64,000 bases of DNA from Bog-756 sp963703145 (GTDB lineage: Bacteria > Actinomycetota > Acidimicrobiia > Acidimicrobiales > RAAP-2). How positions within the stretch are numbered: position 1 is the stretch's first letter; each line of letters begins with the position of its first letter. The position numbers were made by a program, and so were the translations under genes. Under the pieces are notes generated by a model. It was not told the origin of the DNA and made no database searches. It saw nothing but the letters and a program-made list of their open reading frames with translations. The stretch spans positions 3,720,001 to 3,784,000 of the forward strand of contig OY969793.1 in assembly GCA_963703145.1 (NCBI GenBank), in the 5' to 3' direction. Shown in pieces: positions 15,921 to 23,531 of the stretch.

Positions 15921-15934
15921 TTAGTAATTGCTAA
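15921..15934. promoter_or_regulatory. Candidate ArsR operator
   Basis: TTAGTAATTGCTAA is a 14-bp dyad (one mismatched pair) starting 10 bases upstream of the ArsR ATG. It is strikingly AT-rich for this genome. Its position over the start region of a probably near-leaderless transcript suggests autorepression. Confidence 0.55.
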
Positions 15935-16182
15935 CGTAAGTGTCAACTAACAGATACGTCGCCGAGGCCGCAGCCCCGTCAAGGTGGTGAGGGACGCCGG
16001 TCCGGCTCTGGCCGGGAAAGCCCCGAACCATCGGCCGGTAGCGCGGTTCGGGGTGGAGCGGTGGCGTGAACCCGATCACCCCGGTGACCGCTGTCCCGGC
16101 GATGATGGGCACCCTGTACGCATCGGCCGACCCCGTCGATGCGATGAAGGAGTCGGCCGACGGTCGCCGAACCAGGTTCCGC

Positions 16183-17439
16183 TCAGCTCCGGCGGATCGT
16201 CACCGGAGTGCCCCGGTCCTCGAAGGCGTACTCGGCTCCGGTGCTGAACCGTGTGAGTGTGACCTCGTTGGCCAGAGGTGCCTCGGTATCGTCCCGGACC
16301 ACATCGACCACCAACTCGTCACGGCCGTCGGAGACCGTCTGGCACCGAAAGTGACGGTCCACGGCCTGCACGATGGCATCCAGCGGTTCCAGGTGGTCGG
16401 CATCGAGCATCGACGGCCAGGCGCCGTCGGCCATCGCCGGGGTGTCCCGTCCGATCCGGATGGTCGACACGCCACCGGACCGCAAGGTCCGGCCGACGTA
16501 GGCGTGAGGAAGCAGGGCCGGGTGGAGCGACACCAGGTCCGCGACGTCGGCCAGGGAATGGCCGAGCCCGAGGGCGGCGTGCAATCTGGCCGCGGCAACC
16601 CCGGCCACGCCGGTGAATTGCTTGCGTCCGAACTCCACGGCCGCCTCGTCGTCATCGGTCCGCTTCCGGGTGGCCCGGAGGAAGGCCAGAACCAGCAGGT
16701 GACCCTGAAGACAGACCTCTTCGGCGATGCGCCGCAGGGCCGAGGCAGACCAGTCGGCAAATTGGAGGTCGGCAACGAGCGGGCCGGCGTAGTCGCTCAG
16801 CCCCGGTTCAGAGGTGTCGATGGGACCGAGCTCCAGGCGGGCGGCGCCGGTGACGGCCATGGCCACCGCCTCCTCGGGGACGGGCAGCGGGGCATGGGTG
16901 TCGGCAATCGTCACCGTCCAGTGGCAGTGGGGAGATCGGTCGGCCGGCACCCGGGGCGGCCGGTGGACCGGTCGGACCTGGGCCAGGGCGTTCGAGGCCG
17001 TGGCGGTGGCTTCGAAGGTGGGGTCCTCGATGTCGTGACACATGGCCACCACATAGTCCGGACCCATGGGCTCGACGTCCATGAGGGCACCACAGTGGTC
17101 GAGCCAGAACTCGCCGTGATCGTGGTCGTCAACGAGGTAACGGAAGTCCATGAACTGGGGCGGGGCTCCCACGTCGATCTGCATCCCCTTGAAGATCGTC
17201 TCGACCGAGTCGCCCTCGAAACCCAGCGCCTGTTGGATCCGCTTGGTGTAGACGGGGCTCGCCCCCATCCACTCCTCGATGGCAATGTCCCGCATCACGT
17301 CACGCCCAAACTGCCCGATCAGGTGGGGCATGCTGGCGCGATCGATCAGGTGGCCCGCCAGCAGGTACTCCGGGACCAGCGCGGCCAGTTGGGATCGGGA
17401 CAGTCGGCCAAGTCCAGGTTCGGTCTCCACGCCATTCAC
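16183..17439 (-). CDS. Conserved actinobacterial protein of unknown function
   Basis: About 418 residues from the GTG at 17439 (VNGVETEPGLGRLSRSQL). Distinctive conserved-looking segments are PHLIGQFGRDVMRDIAIEEW, FWLDHCGALMDVEP, AMCHDIEDPTFEAT and PHCHWTV, containing paired Cys/His that could bind a metal or cofactor. There are no membrane segments. Similar proteins occur in mycobacteria and relatives, as far as I recall, without an assigned function. The frame stays open far upstream through the next gene, but that extension is Arg/His-rich antisense-type sequence and is rejected. It is not clearly in an operon; a 77-base gap separates it from the gene upstream. Confidence 0.75.
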   Translation of the reverse strand: MNGVETEPGLGRLSRSQLAALVPEYLLAGHLIDRASMPHLIGQFGRDVMRDIAIEEWMGASPVYTKRIQQALGFEGDSVETIFKGMQIDVGAPPQFMDFRYLVDDHDHGEFWLDHCGALMDVEPMGPDYVVAMCHDIEDPTFEATATASNALAQVRPVHRPPRVPADRSPHCHWTVTIADTHAPLPVPEEAVAMAVTGAARLELGPIDTSEPGLSDYAGPLVADLQFADWSASALRRIAEEVCLQGHLLVLAFLRATRKRTDDDEAAVEFGRKQFTGVAGVAAARLHAALGLGHSLADVADLVSLHPALLPHAYVGRTLRSGGVSTIRIGRDTPAMADGAWPSMLDADHLEPLDAIVQAVDRHFRCQTVSDGRDELVVDVVRDDTEAPLANEVTLTRFSTGAEYAFEDRGTPVTIRRS

Positions 17440-17516
17440 TCTTGCCGCTGGTCGTCGCCGGCGCCAGGCCGGTGCGACCTCGAGCGACCTCGGGTGATGA
17501 TCTGAATCGGTTCTGG

Positions 17517-18683
17517 TCAGGTGACGGGAGTGCCCGTGTAGTAGGCGGTGTTGAGGAATGCGCCGGTGTCGGGGCTGGCACAGGAGCAGAGCTGCACCGT
17601 GGGCGCCCACTGCGTGGAGGCCACGTTCACCAGGTCGGTGGCCACCGGCACCCCGTTGACCTCGAAGGAGATCACCGTACGGTCGGGCTGTCCCGAGTCG
17701 GCACCACAGGCGATGGTGACGACGTTGCTGCCGGTGCTGCGGATGGCGGGACTCTCCCCTGCGTCGACCACGCGGGTCCCAGCACTGGCGTAGTGGACCA
17801 CCTGCCATAGCCCGGATTGATGGATGAAGAAGGCGAACTGATCGGTGCGGGTCGGGGTGACGCAGCCGAGGCCGATGCCGTTGGCCTGGCTGCCCGTCGC
17901 GATGCCGACGGTGGCGGACAGTTGCATGTCCTGGCTCAGCGGGGCGGTGAGTGGGAGGCCTGCGAACTCGGCTTGTTCGGCGCTGGCGATGGTCATCTCC
18001 ATCCCGCCGGGAACGACTGCCAGGGTGGTGTTCACGGGTTCGGTTCCCGACACCCACGGGACGGGCTGGGCCCGACCCCCCTCGACCGGTGTGCCCAGCG
18101 CGATCGGGGACGGTGACAGGCGGACCACCGAGGCGTTGCTCGCCTCGACCCCGAGGAATGTGGGGATGGCGATGGCGGCAAGCACCAGCGCCAGGGTGAC
18201 GAAGCCGACGATGATGCCGGCCAGCGCCAGGCCGCCACCCTTCTGGGTCCCGTTGGACCGGCCGATCTGTCCACGAGCGACGAACCCGAAGATGATCCCG
18301 AGGATCGATCCCAAGCCGATCAGGGACACGATGGCCAAGACGAGACTGGCCACGGCCAGCCCGTTTGTCGACGGAGGCTGGTAGTCCCATCGTGGGCCGG
18401 CGGCCATTGGTGACCCGAAGCTCGCCACTGGGGGAGGCCCGAAGCCGGCCGGGGGCATGCCTGTCGGGGGTGGCCCCGCGGGATCGAAGGAGGCAAACGT
18501 GGGGAGCCCGGTCCCGGTGTAGGCACCCATCGACGTCCCGGGGGCAGCGCTGAAGGCGCTGGCCGTGGCCATGGACGGCAGGGCAGCACCGGGAGATGGG
18601 TTCACCGCCTGGGGGTGGAGGTGCGGTGGATACCACTGCCCGTCCGAGGCCAGCCACCATCCCGGGCCGATGGTGTCAGCCAT
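17517..18683 (-). CDS. DUF4190-like membrane protein with GWWxASDGxWYPP motif
   Basis: A 388-residue protein. The N-terminus GPGWWLASDGQWYPP is a short SDGxWYPP module very common in Acidimicrobiia. A Pro/Gly/Ala-rich linker follows to about residue 105. Two transmembrane helices (about 109-137 and 151-176) enclose RGQIGRSNGTQKGGGLALAG, as in DUF4190. After that comes an extracytoplasmic domain of about 210 residues with beta-strand character and paired Cys (GLGCVTP, IACGAD, LCSCAS), resembling a jellyroll or concanavalin-like fold. It is probably a cell-surface protein. The taxonomic hint is more secure than any function. Confidence 0.82.
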   Translation of the reverse strand: MADTIGPGWWLASDGQWYPPHLHPQAVNPSPGAALPSMATASAFSAAPGTSMGAYTGTGLPTFASFDPAGPPPTGMPPAGFGPPPVASFGSPMAAGPRWDYQPPSTNGLAVASLVLAIVSLIGLGSILGIIFGFVARGQIGRSNGTQKGGGLALAGIIVGFVTLALVLAAIAIPTFLGVEASNASVVRLSPSPIALGTPVEGGRAQPVPWVSGTEPVNTTLAVVPGGMEMTIASAEQAEFAGLPLTAPLSQDMQLSATVGIATGSQANGIGLGCVTPTRTDQFAFFIHQSGLWQVVHYASAGTRVVDAGESPAIRSTGSNVVTIACGADSGQPDRTVISFEVNGVPVATDLVNVASTQWAPTVQLCSCASPDTGAFLNTAYYTGTPVT

Positions 18684-18799
18684 CCCGGAGCACCAGTCGT
18701 CGGCTCAGACGAATGTCCACAGTTGATCATCGGCCCGCGGAACCCCTGGATTGAGTGTTGATTGCCCAGCGGCGACTCGTCTTGGTCAGGCCATCAGGA

Positions 18800-19678
18800 T
18801 CAGAGCCGTTGAGCGACGGGCTTGGCCCCTTCGATGAGATCCCCGTCGAAGGCGCGGATCATCCCGTCCTGGGAGAACGACGCCAGCAGCTGGCCGTCTT
18901 CGGTGAAGACCTGTCCCCGGACGAACGACATCCCGCTCCCGACCTGGGCACTCTCGTGGTGGTAGAGAAGCCACCCGTCCCAGCCCATCGGTTCGTGGAA
19001 GGTCACGGAGATGGCCATGACTCCCGTCGAGAGATTGTGGTGGGCCATTGCCGTGCCGACGCCTGGGTGGGGCCGCATGGTGGTCGAGATGGACAGATGC
19101 CCTGTGAAATGGGCGATCAGCGCCTTGGCCAGCGCTGGTTGCCCGGGCACGACGGAGTAGCGGAGCCACGCGTCGAGGATCGGGGGGCCGACCTCGTCAG
19201 GGTCATTGGCGTCGCGGACGCCATCTAGGCGCACCTCGCGTCCGTCCATGGGCATGGGGCACGGGATGGCACCCTCGGGAGAGCCGACCAGGGGCATGGC
19301 CGGCCCGTGCCTGACCACATCGGGGTGTTCCACATCTGAGAGGACCGTGATCGAGGCACAGCGACGGTCGTCCTGGACGACGGTGACGATGGCGCTGGCA
19401 AATGTCCGACCGTCATGGAGGACATCGACGTCGAACCGGAGCGGACCTTCGTCGTCGACGGTACGAAAGAACACGGCGTGGGCGGACCGGACCGTGTGGC
19501 GCGGGCAGGTCTTGGAGGTGGCCACGATGGCCTGGGCGAGCAGCTGGCTGCCGTCGACAACCCGGCGTCCCCCTCCGTCGCTCGCCCCTGCGAACTGGAG
19601 CGGTCCGATCGGCTGGACGTCGAAGATCTCGAGCATTCCGGCCAGGGATGACCCGGACGCCGGGCCGCCACCATTCAT
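18800..19678 (-). CDS. Acyl-CoA thioesterase II (TesB-like)
   Basis: A 292-residue double-hotdog thioesterase. The first hotdog carries FAGASDGGGRRVVDGSQLLAQA, corresponding to the substrate-binding start of TesB, and SAHAVFFRTVDDEGPLRFDV. The second contains STTMRPHPGVGTAMAHHNLSTG and ends with RGQVFTEDGQLLASFSQDG, the strongest TesB signature. It would hydrolyse acyl-CoA to acid and CoA. It overlaps the upstream DUF427 gene (ATGA at 19678), so they form a pair. Confidence 0.88.
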   Translation of the reverse strand: MNGGGPASGSSLAGMLEIFDVQPIGPLQFAGASDGGGRRVVDGSQLLAQAIVATSKTCPRHTVRSAHAVFFRTVDDEGPLRFDVDVLHDGRTFASAIVTVVQDDRRCASITVLSDVEHPDVVRHGPAMPLVGSPEGAIPCPMPMDGREVRLDGVRDANDPDEVGPPILDAWLRYSVVPGQPALAKALIAHFTGHLSISTTMRPHPGVGTAMAHHNLSTGVMAISVTFHEPMGWDGWLLYHHESAQVGSGMSFVRGQVFTEDGQLLASFSQDGMIRAFDGDLIEGAKPVAQRL

Positions 19679-20061
19679 CGTCCGGAAACCGCCGGGTCGG
19701 CGGTGCCGACGCGGAGGTGGACGGAATCCTGGAAGAAGGCGACATAGCCGGCCAGTCGGGCCACCTCGGGGTAGGGGTCCTCATAGGACCAGACCAGGAC
19801 GTCCTCTGCCCCGAGGTATCTGCGATACGTGGCCGTTCCCTTGAATGGGCACCGCGTCGTGTGCTCGTCGGGACCGAACAGATCGAGTCGGACGTCCTCT
19901 GGGTGGAAGTAGAAGACGAGTCCGTGGTCTTGCTCGTCGACCACCAGGCACCGCTCACTGTCAGCGAGGACTTCATCCCCAACCGACACCGTCACCCGGT
20001 TGCGGCGGGCCAGGATGTCGACGCGGTAGTCCGGACGATCGACGAATGCTGACGGTTCCAT
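19675..20061 (-). CDS. DUF427-domain protein
   Basis: A 128-residue DUF427 protein. NRVTVSVGDEVLADSERCLVV and FYFHPEDVRLDLF are the characteristic strands (R-V-x-V and YFPxxDV-like), and CPFKGTATYRRYLG is the hallmark CPxKGxAxY segment. The fold is a small beta barrel; enzymatic role unknown. It is directly coupled to the TesB-like thioesterase, so it may act on or sense acyl-CoA metabolism. Confidence 0.88.
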   Translation of the reverse strand: MEPSAFVDRPDYRVDILARRNRVTVSVGDEVLADSERCLVVDEQDHGLVFYFHPEDVRLDLFGPDEHTTRCPFKGTATYRRYLGAEDVLVWSYEDPYPEVARLAGYVAFFQDSVHLRVGTADPAVSGR

Positions 20062-20259
20062 GGGCTATCGCTCCTAGCTGGATGGACGGGACCGACCGTA
20101 TCCGGCCCATCGGCTCGACCGGGGCGGTGATGGGCCCCGAGAGACGAGTCGGTCAGATCCTCGACGTCTGAGGTTGGGATTGGACCCAGTCCCCGAGATG
20201 ACGCCCCCGTAGAAAGGAAATACTATTCTCTCCGGAAGACAATGGCATAGCCCCCAACG

Positions 20260-21552
20260 GTGAGTAGCGTGAACGACATCGACGAATTCGACTTCTTCAG
20301 CGGCGACGAACTCCTGGTCGACCCCTATCCCTATTTCGACGCGCTCCGGTCGGAGTGCCCGGTGCGTCGAGAGCCCCATCACGACGTGGTGATGGTCACT
20401 GGCTACGACGAGGTGGTCGCCATCTTCAACGACACCGAGACGTTCTCGTCGTGTACGTCGGTGACCGGCCCGTTTCCCGGATTTCCTGTTCCGCTCGAGG
20501 GCGAGGATGTCGGCAGGCTCATCGACAAGCACCGGGACGAACTCCCCATGAGCGACCAGCTCCCGACGCTCGACCCTCCGGTCCACACGGATCAGCGCGC
20601 CCTGTTGATGCGGCTGATCACCCCCAAACGACTGCGGGAGAACGAAGCGTTCATGTGGCAGCTCGCCGATCGCCAGCTCGAGACGTTCCTGGCCGACGGC
20701 CGTTGTGAGTTCATCAGCCAGTTCGCCTCCCCGCTCGCCATGCTCGTGATCGCCGATCTCCTGGGCGTCCCGGAGGAGGATCACGACGAGTTCGCGCAGA
20801 CACTGCTCCACGGATCGGGGCACACCGGTGCGGTAGGGAGCACGGGCAGCGGTGAGCTGGCGCTCAACCCGCTCGAGTACCTCTACCAGCGGTTCACCGA
20901 GTATGTGGAGGATCGGAGGCGCCAGCCCCGCGAGGACGTCCTCACGGGATTGGCCACCGCCACCTATCGCGACGGTTCGACGCCCGAGGTCATCGATGTT
21001 GTCCGGATCGCCGCCAACCTGTTCGCGGCGGGACAGGAGACGACGGTCCGCCTGCTGAGCTCGGCGGTCTTGCTCCTGGCCGAACGGCCGGACCTCCAGG
21101 ACATGCTGCGGGAGGACCGGGAACGGATCCCGAACTTCATCGAGGAGACGCTGCGGATGGAGAGTCCGGTGAAAGGTGATTTCCGCCTTTCGAAGGTCCC
21201 GACCACCATCGGCGGGGTGGACATCCCGGCTGGGACCACAGTGATGCTCGTCACGGCCGGGGCCAACCGCGATCCTCGGCACTTCGACGATCCCCAGACC
21301 TTCCAGGTCGACCGGGCCAATGCACGCACCAACCTGGCGTTCGGTCGCGGCATCCACACCTGCCCCGGATCGCCACTGGCGCGGGCCGAGGCACGGATCA
21401 GCCTGGAGCGGCTGTTGGATCGGACCGCCGACATCCACATCGATGAGGCCATGCACGGTCCTCCCGGTGCGCGGCGCTACCACTACATGCCGACGTTCAT
21501 CCTGCGCGGCCTTACCAAGCTGCACGTAGAGTTCACGCCGGTCGGCGAGTGA
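20260..21552 (+). CDS. Cytochrome P450
   Basis: A 430-residue bacterial P450. The I-helix oxygen-activation motif is A-G-Q-E-T-T (residues 257-262), the K-helix E-x-x-R is in ETLRMES, and the heme loop FGRGIHTCPGSPLAR puts the axial thiolate at Cys368. The N-terminus (LLVDPYPYFDALRSECPV) is typical of soluble class-I enzymes that need a ferredoxin. GTG at 20260 has a weak ribosome site; a second GTG is at 20269. A TATTCT hexamer at 20224-20229 could be a -10 box. It is followed by an HSL-type esterase 49 bases downstream, so the two may be co-transcribed. Confidence 0.94.
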   Translation: MSSVNDIDEFDFFSGDELLVDPYPYFDALRSECPVRREPHHDVVMVTGYDEVVAIFNDTETFSSCTSVTGPFPGFPVPLEGEDVGRLIDKHRDELPMSDQLPTLDPPVHTDQRALLMRLITPKRLRENEAFMWQLADRQLETFLADGRCEFISQFASPLAMLVIADLLGVPEEDHDEFAQTLLHGSGHTGAVGSTGSGELALNPLEYLYQRFTEYVEDRRRQPREDVLTGLATATYRDGSTPEVIDVVRIAANLFAAGQETTVRLLSSAVLLLAERPDLQDMLREDRERIPNFIEETLRMESPVKGDFRLSKVPTTIGGVDIPAGTTVMLVTAGANRDPRHFDDPQTFQVDRANARTNLAFGRGIHTCPGSPLARAEARISLERLLDRTADIHIDEAMHGPPGARRYHYMPTFILRGLTKLHVEFTPVGE

Positions 21553-21601
21553 TGCCGGGCCGCACAGACCGTGAGCTCCGCTGCGGACCGGGGTTGGAAC
21601 G

Positions 21602-22528
21602 ATGACCGATGAGGGAGCGCTCGACCCGTGGGTGAGCGACTGGTTGGCGGCCAATCCGGAACGGGCGACACCGTTCGAGAATCTGTCACCGGAGTGGCTG
21701 GAGCTGGCTCGCGGCCCGGTTGGCTTTCCACCCACCCGGGATGTAGCCCACATCGCTGACGAGCAGGTGGGAGAGGTTCCCATCCGGATCTACCGGGGGG
21801 AAGGCACACCCAACGGGCTCGTCGTCTACTTCCATGGTGGCGGCTTTGTCATCGGAAGCATCGGGCTCATGGACAACGTGGCACGCGAACTGGCCTTCCG
21901 GTCAGGTGCTGTCGTGGTGTCGGTCGGCTACCGGTTGGCCCCGGAGCACCCCTATCCCGCGGGACTCGACGACTGCGAGTCGGTGACCCGCTGGGCCCAG
22001 GCCAATGCCGGACGGTTCGGTGTGTCCCCGACCGCAGTTGTGGTGGCGGGGGAGAGTGCCGGTGGCAACCTGGCTGCGGCCGTGTCGCTCCGGCTGCGCG
22101 ACCAGGACGCACCCCTTCCAGCCGGACAGGTGCTCATGTACCCGGGCGTGGCGGGAAGGCTGCGTCATCCCTCGACGGTGGAGTTCGACGGGCTCATCAT
22201 CAGTCGGACGGCCGGAGAACGGTACTGGGCCGCCTATAGCGGAGGGCGGGATCTGGACGATGATCCGTATGCAGCGCCTCTGCAGGCTCCGACCCTGCGA
22301 GGACTACCACCGGCGCTCGTTGTGCTCGGTGGCTGCGACATGCTTCGCGATGAGGGCCGTGCCTATGCGGACCGACTGCGTGAAGACGGCGTCGACGTCG
22401 ACGAGATCTGCTACCCAGGCCAACCCCACGGCTTCATCAACTTCGACTTTCCTTCCGCGGATCTGGCCCACGAACACATCGGTACCTGGATCAAGTCCAC
22501 GCTCGAACGGACTCCAGAGGCGCGCTGA
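21602..22528 (+). CDS. Alpha/beta hydrolase, hormone-sensitive-lipase family
   Basis: A 308-residue esterase. The oxyanion motif is HGGGF (YFHGGGFVIGS), the nucleophile elbow GESAG (VAGESAGGNLA), and the catalytic His lies in QPHGFINFD; the Asp is probably in the GGCDMLRDEG region. DYRLAPE-like YRLAPEHPYPAGLDD is the family signature. It is probably cytoplasmic (no signal peptide). It follows a P450 by 49 bases, which suggests ester hydrolysis or processing of an oxygenated intermediate. Confidence 0.92.
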   Translation: MTDEGALDPWVSDWLAANPERATPFENLSPEWLELARGPVGFPPTRDVAHIADEQVGEVPIRIYRGEGTPNGLVVYFHGGGFVIGSIGLMDNVARELAFRSGAVVVSVGYRLAPEHPYPAGLDDCESVTRWAQANAGRFGVSPTAVVVAGESAGGNLAAAVSLRLRDQDAPLPAGQVLMYPGVAGRLRHPSTVEFDGLIISRTAGERYWAAYSGGRDLDDDPYAAPLQAPTLRGLPPALVVLGGCDMLRDEGRAYADRLREDGVDVDEICYPGQPHGFINFDFPSADLAHEHIGTWIKSTLERTPEAR

Positions 22529-22934
22529 GCTGACCGGGCCCAGTGGGGAGCGCTGGGGGATGGACACTGCCGCCACGACCGAACTCGGCACAGCGGATGA
22601 AGGGGGAGACCTCGATGACCAGCGGTAGTCAGCGCGGTTGGCCGTGGGGTGGGCAGCTCTCGTCCCGGGATGACCGGGCCGTACTTGCCCCGGTGCGGAA
22701 TTGCCCCGCTCCGTGAGTGACAAGGTGACTCCGCGCTCGGGTGCCGGTGCCGGCCTGTGTCGCTCCCGAATCCACCGACAATCCGGCCGGATCCCAAATC
22801 ATTTCCTTGAGTACAAGGAAATGGAGCGCTCCCAAGTGACCAAGCGAACTCTCTTTTTCTGATATACGGTGTTCCGCTGTTGGGGGGGAGGTCCGTGGGG
22901 ACCGTTCCCGGAGATAAAAAGAAGGGAAATCTGT
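22529..22934. promoter_or_regulatory. Upstream region of the secreted protein
   Basis: About 400 bases with no convincing gene. It holds a perfect 10-bp palindrome (22800-22823), then a T-rich run and TGATATACG (22860-22868), a plausible -10 region. The GAAGGGAA ribosome site for the gene at 22935 lies about 7 bases upstream of its ATG. Confidence 0.35.
22800..22823. repeat. 24-nt perfect palindrome
   Basis: CATTTCCTTG-AGTA-CAAGGAAATG has a 10-bp stem with a 4-nt loop. It lies 112 bases before the secreted-protein gene. It may be an operator or a transcript hairpin terminating the esterase message; no T-run follows. Confidence 0.5.
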
Positions 22935-23399
22935 ATGCGACGTCTTTTGCTCACGGTGGCGGCCATCGCCATTCCGGTGTCAGGGCTAACCTTGGGGGTC
23001 GCCACCCAGGCGGGTGCGGCAGTGAAGATCACCTGTACATCGCTGGCGGGCTCCGAGACAGGCCCGACGGTCATCAGCGGATGCTCTGGAGGGGTCACGG
23101 GAGGAGGGTCTCAGCCAGTGGATTCTTCGACACTTGCCGGCGGTGGCACCATCGTCTGGCTCTCGGGAAGCTCCACGACGCTGGGCACACCGGTCCTCAC
23201 TGCAGCTCCGGCCAAGAAGTGCCCGGGCTACGTCAAGAAGGCGCCGTCCACGTACGTCGAGCCGGTGGCGTACAAGCTCAGCGCCGCAGTGACGGGGGAT
23301 ACCGGTGACGGCATCAAGGTACCCGGGACGTTGACCGGTGAAATCTGCATCTCGTCGGCCTTGAACGTCACCTCCCTCAAGCCGCTGAAGATCAAATAG
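22935..23399 (+). CDS. Small secreted protein
   Basis: A 154-residue exported protein. The ATG at 22935 gives a classic signal peptide (MRRLLLTVAAIAIPVSGLTL) with likely cleavage after AQAGA-type sequence near residue 33. The mature part is Gly/Ser/Thr-rich and contains four Cys (ITCTS, SGCSG, KKCPGY, EICIS), which could form two disulfides, and it ends in basic Lys residues. I do not recognise a family. It precedes the Liv importer but is separated from it by a strong hairpin, so it is probably a separate unit. Confidence 0.75.
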   Translation: MRRLLLTVAAIAIPVSGLTLGVATQAGAAVKITCTSLAGSETGPTVISGCSGGVTGGGSQPVDSSTLAGGGTIVWLSGSSTTLGTPVLTAAPAKKCPGYVKKAPSTYVEPVAYKLSAAVTGDTGDGIKVPGTLTGEICISSALNVTSLKPLKIK

Positions 23400-23475
23400 A
23401 ACAGGGCACGGATCCAGCGATGTGACAGCAGGAGTCTCTGCGGTCGGATCAACGGAGTGGGAGTGATTGGTTAGA

Positions 23476-23507
23476 CCGGAGCCCCGCCGCAAGAGGCGGG
23501 GCTCCGG
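23476..23507 (+). terminator. Strong hairpin after the secreted-protein gene
   Basis: CCGGAGCCCCGCC-GCAAGA-GGCGGGGCTCCGG is a perfect 13-bp GC-rich stem with a 6-nt loop, 76 bases after the stop. There is no T-run, as is common in actinobacterial terminators. It separates this gene from the transporter operon starting at 23532. Confidence 0.75.
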
Positions 23508-23531
23508 TCAGCCAAGAAAGGGGAGCGAAGG

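Noticed and set aside
15921..16112. A 63-codon frame upstream of the ArsR gene
   Set aside because: Its stop falls in the operator dyad, composition is uninformative and there is no ribosome site.
16066..17505. A 479-codon plus-strand frame
   Set aside because: Shadow of the 418-residue protein on the other strand; no domain and biased composition.
16183..18660. A single open frame of about 825 codons spanning two genes
   Set aside because: The part upstream of 17439 is the antisense-like shadow of the DUF4190-type gene; composition turns Arg/His/Pro-rich and no family signature is present there.
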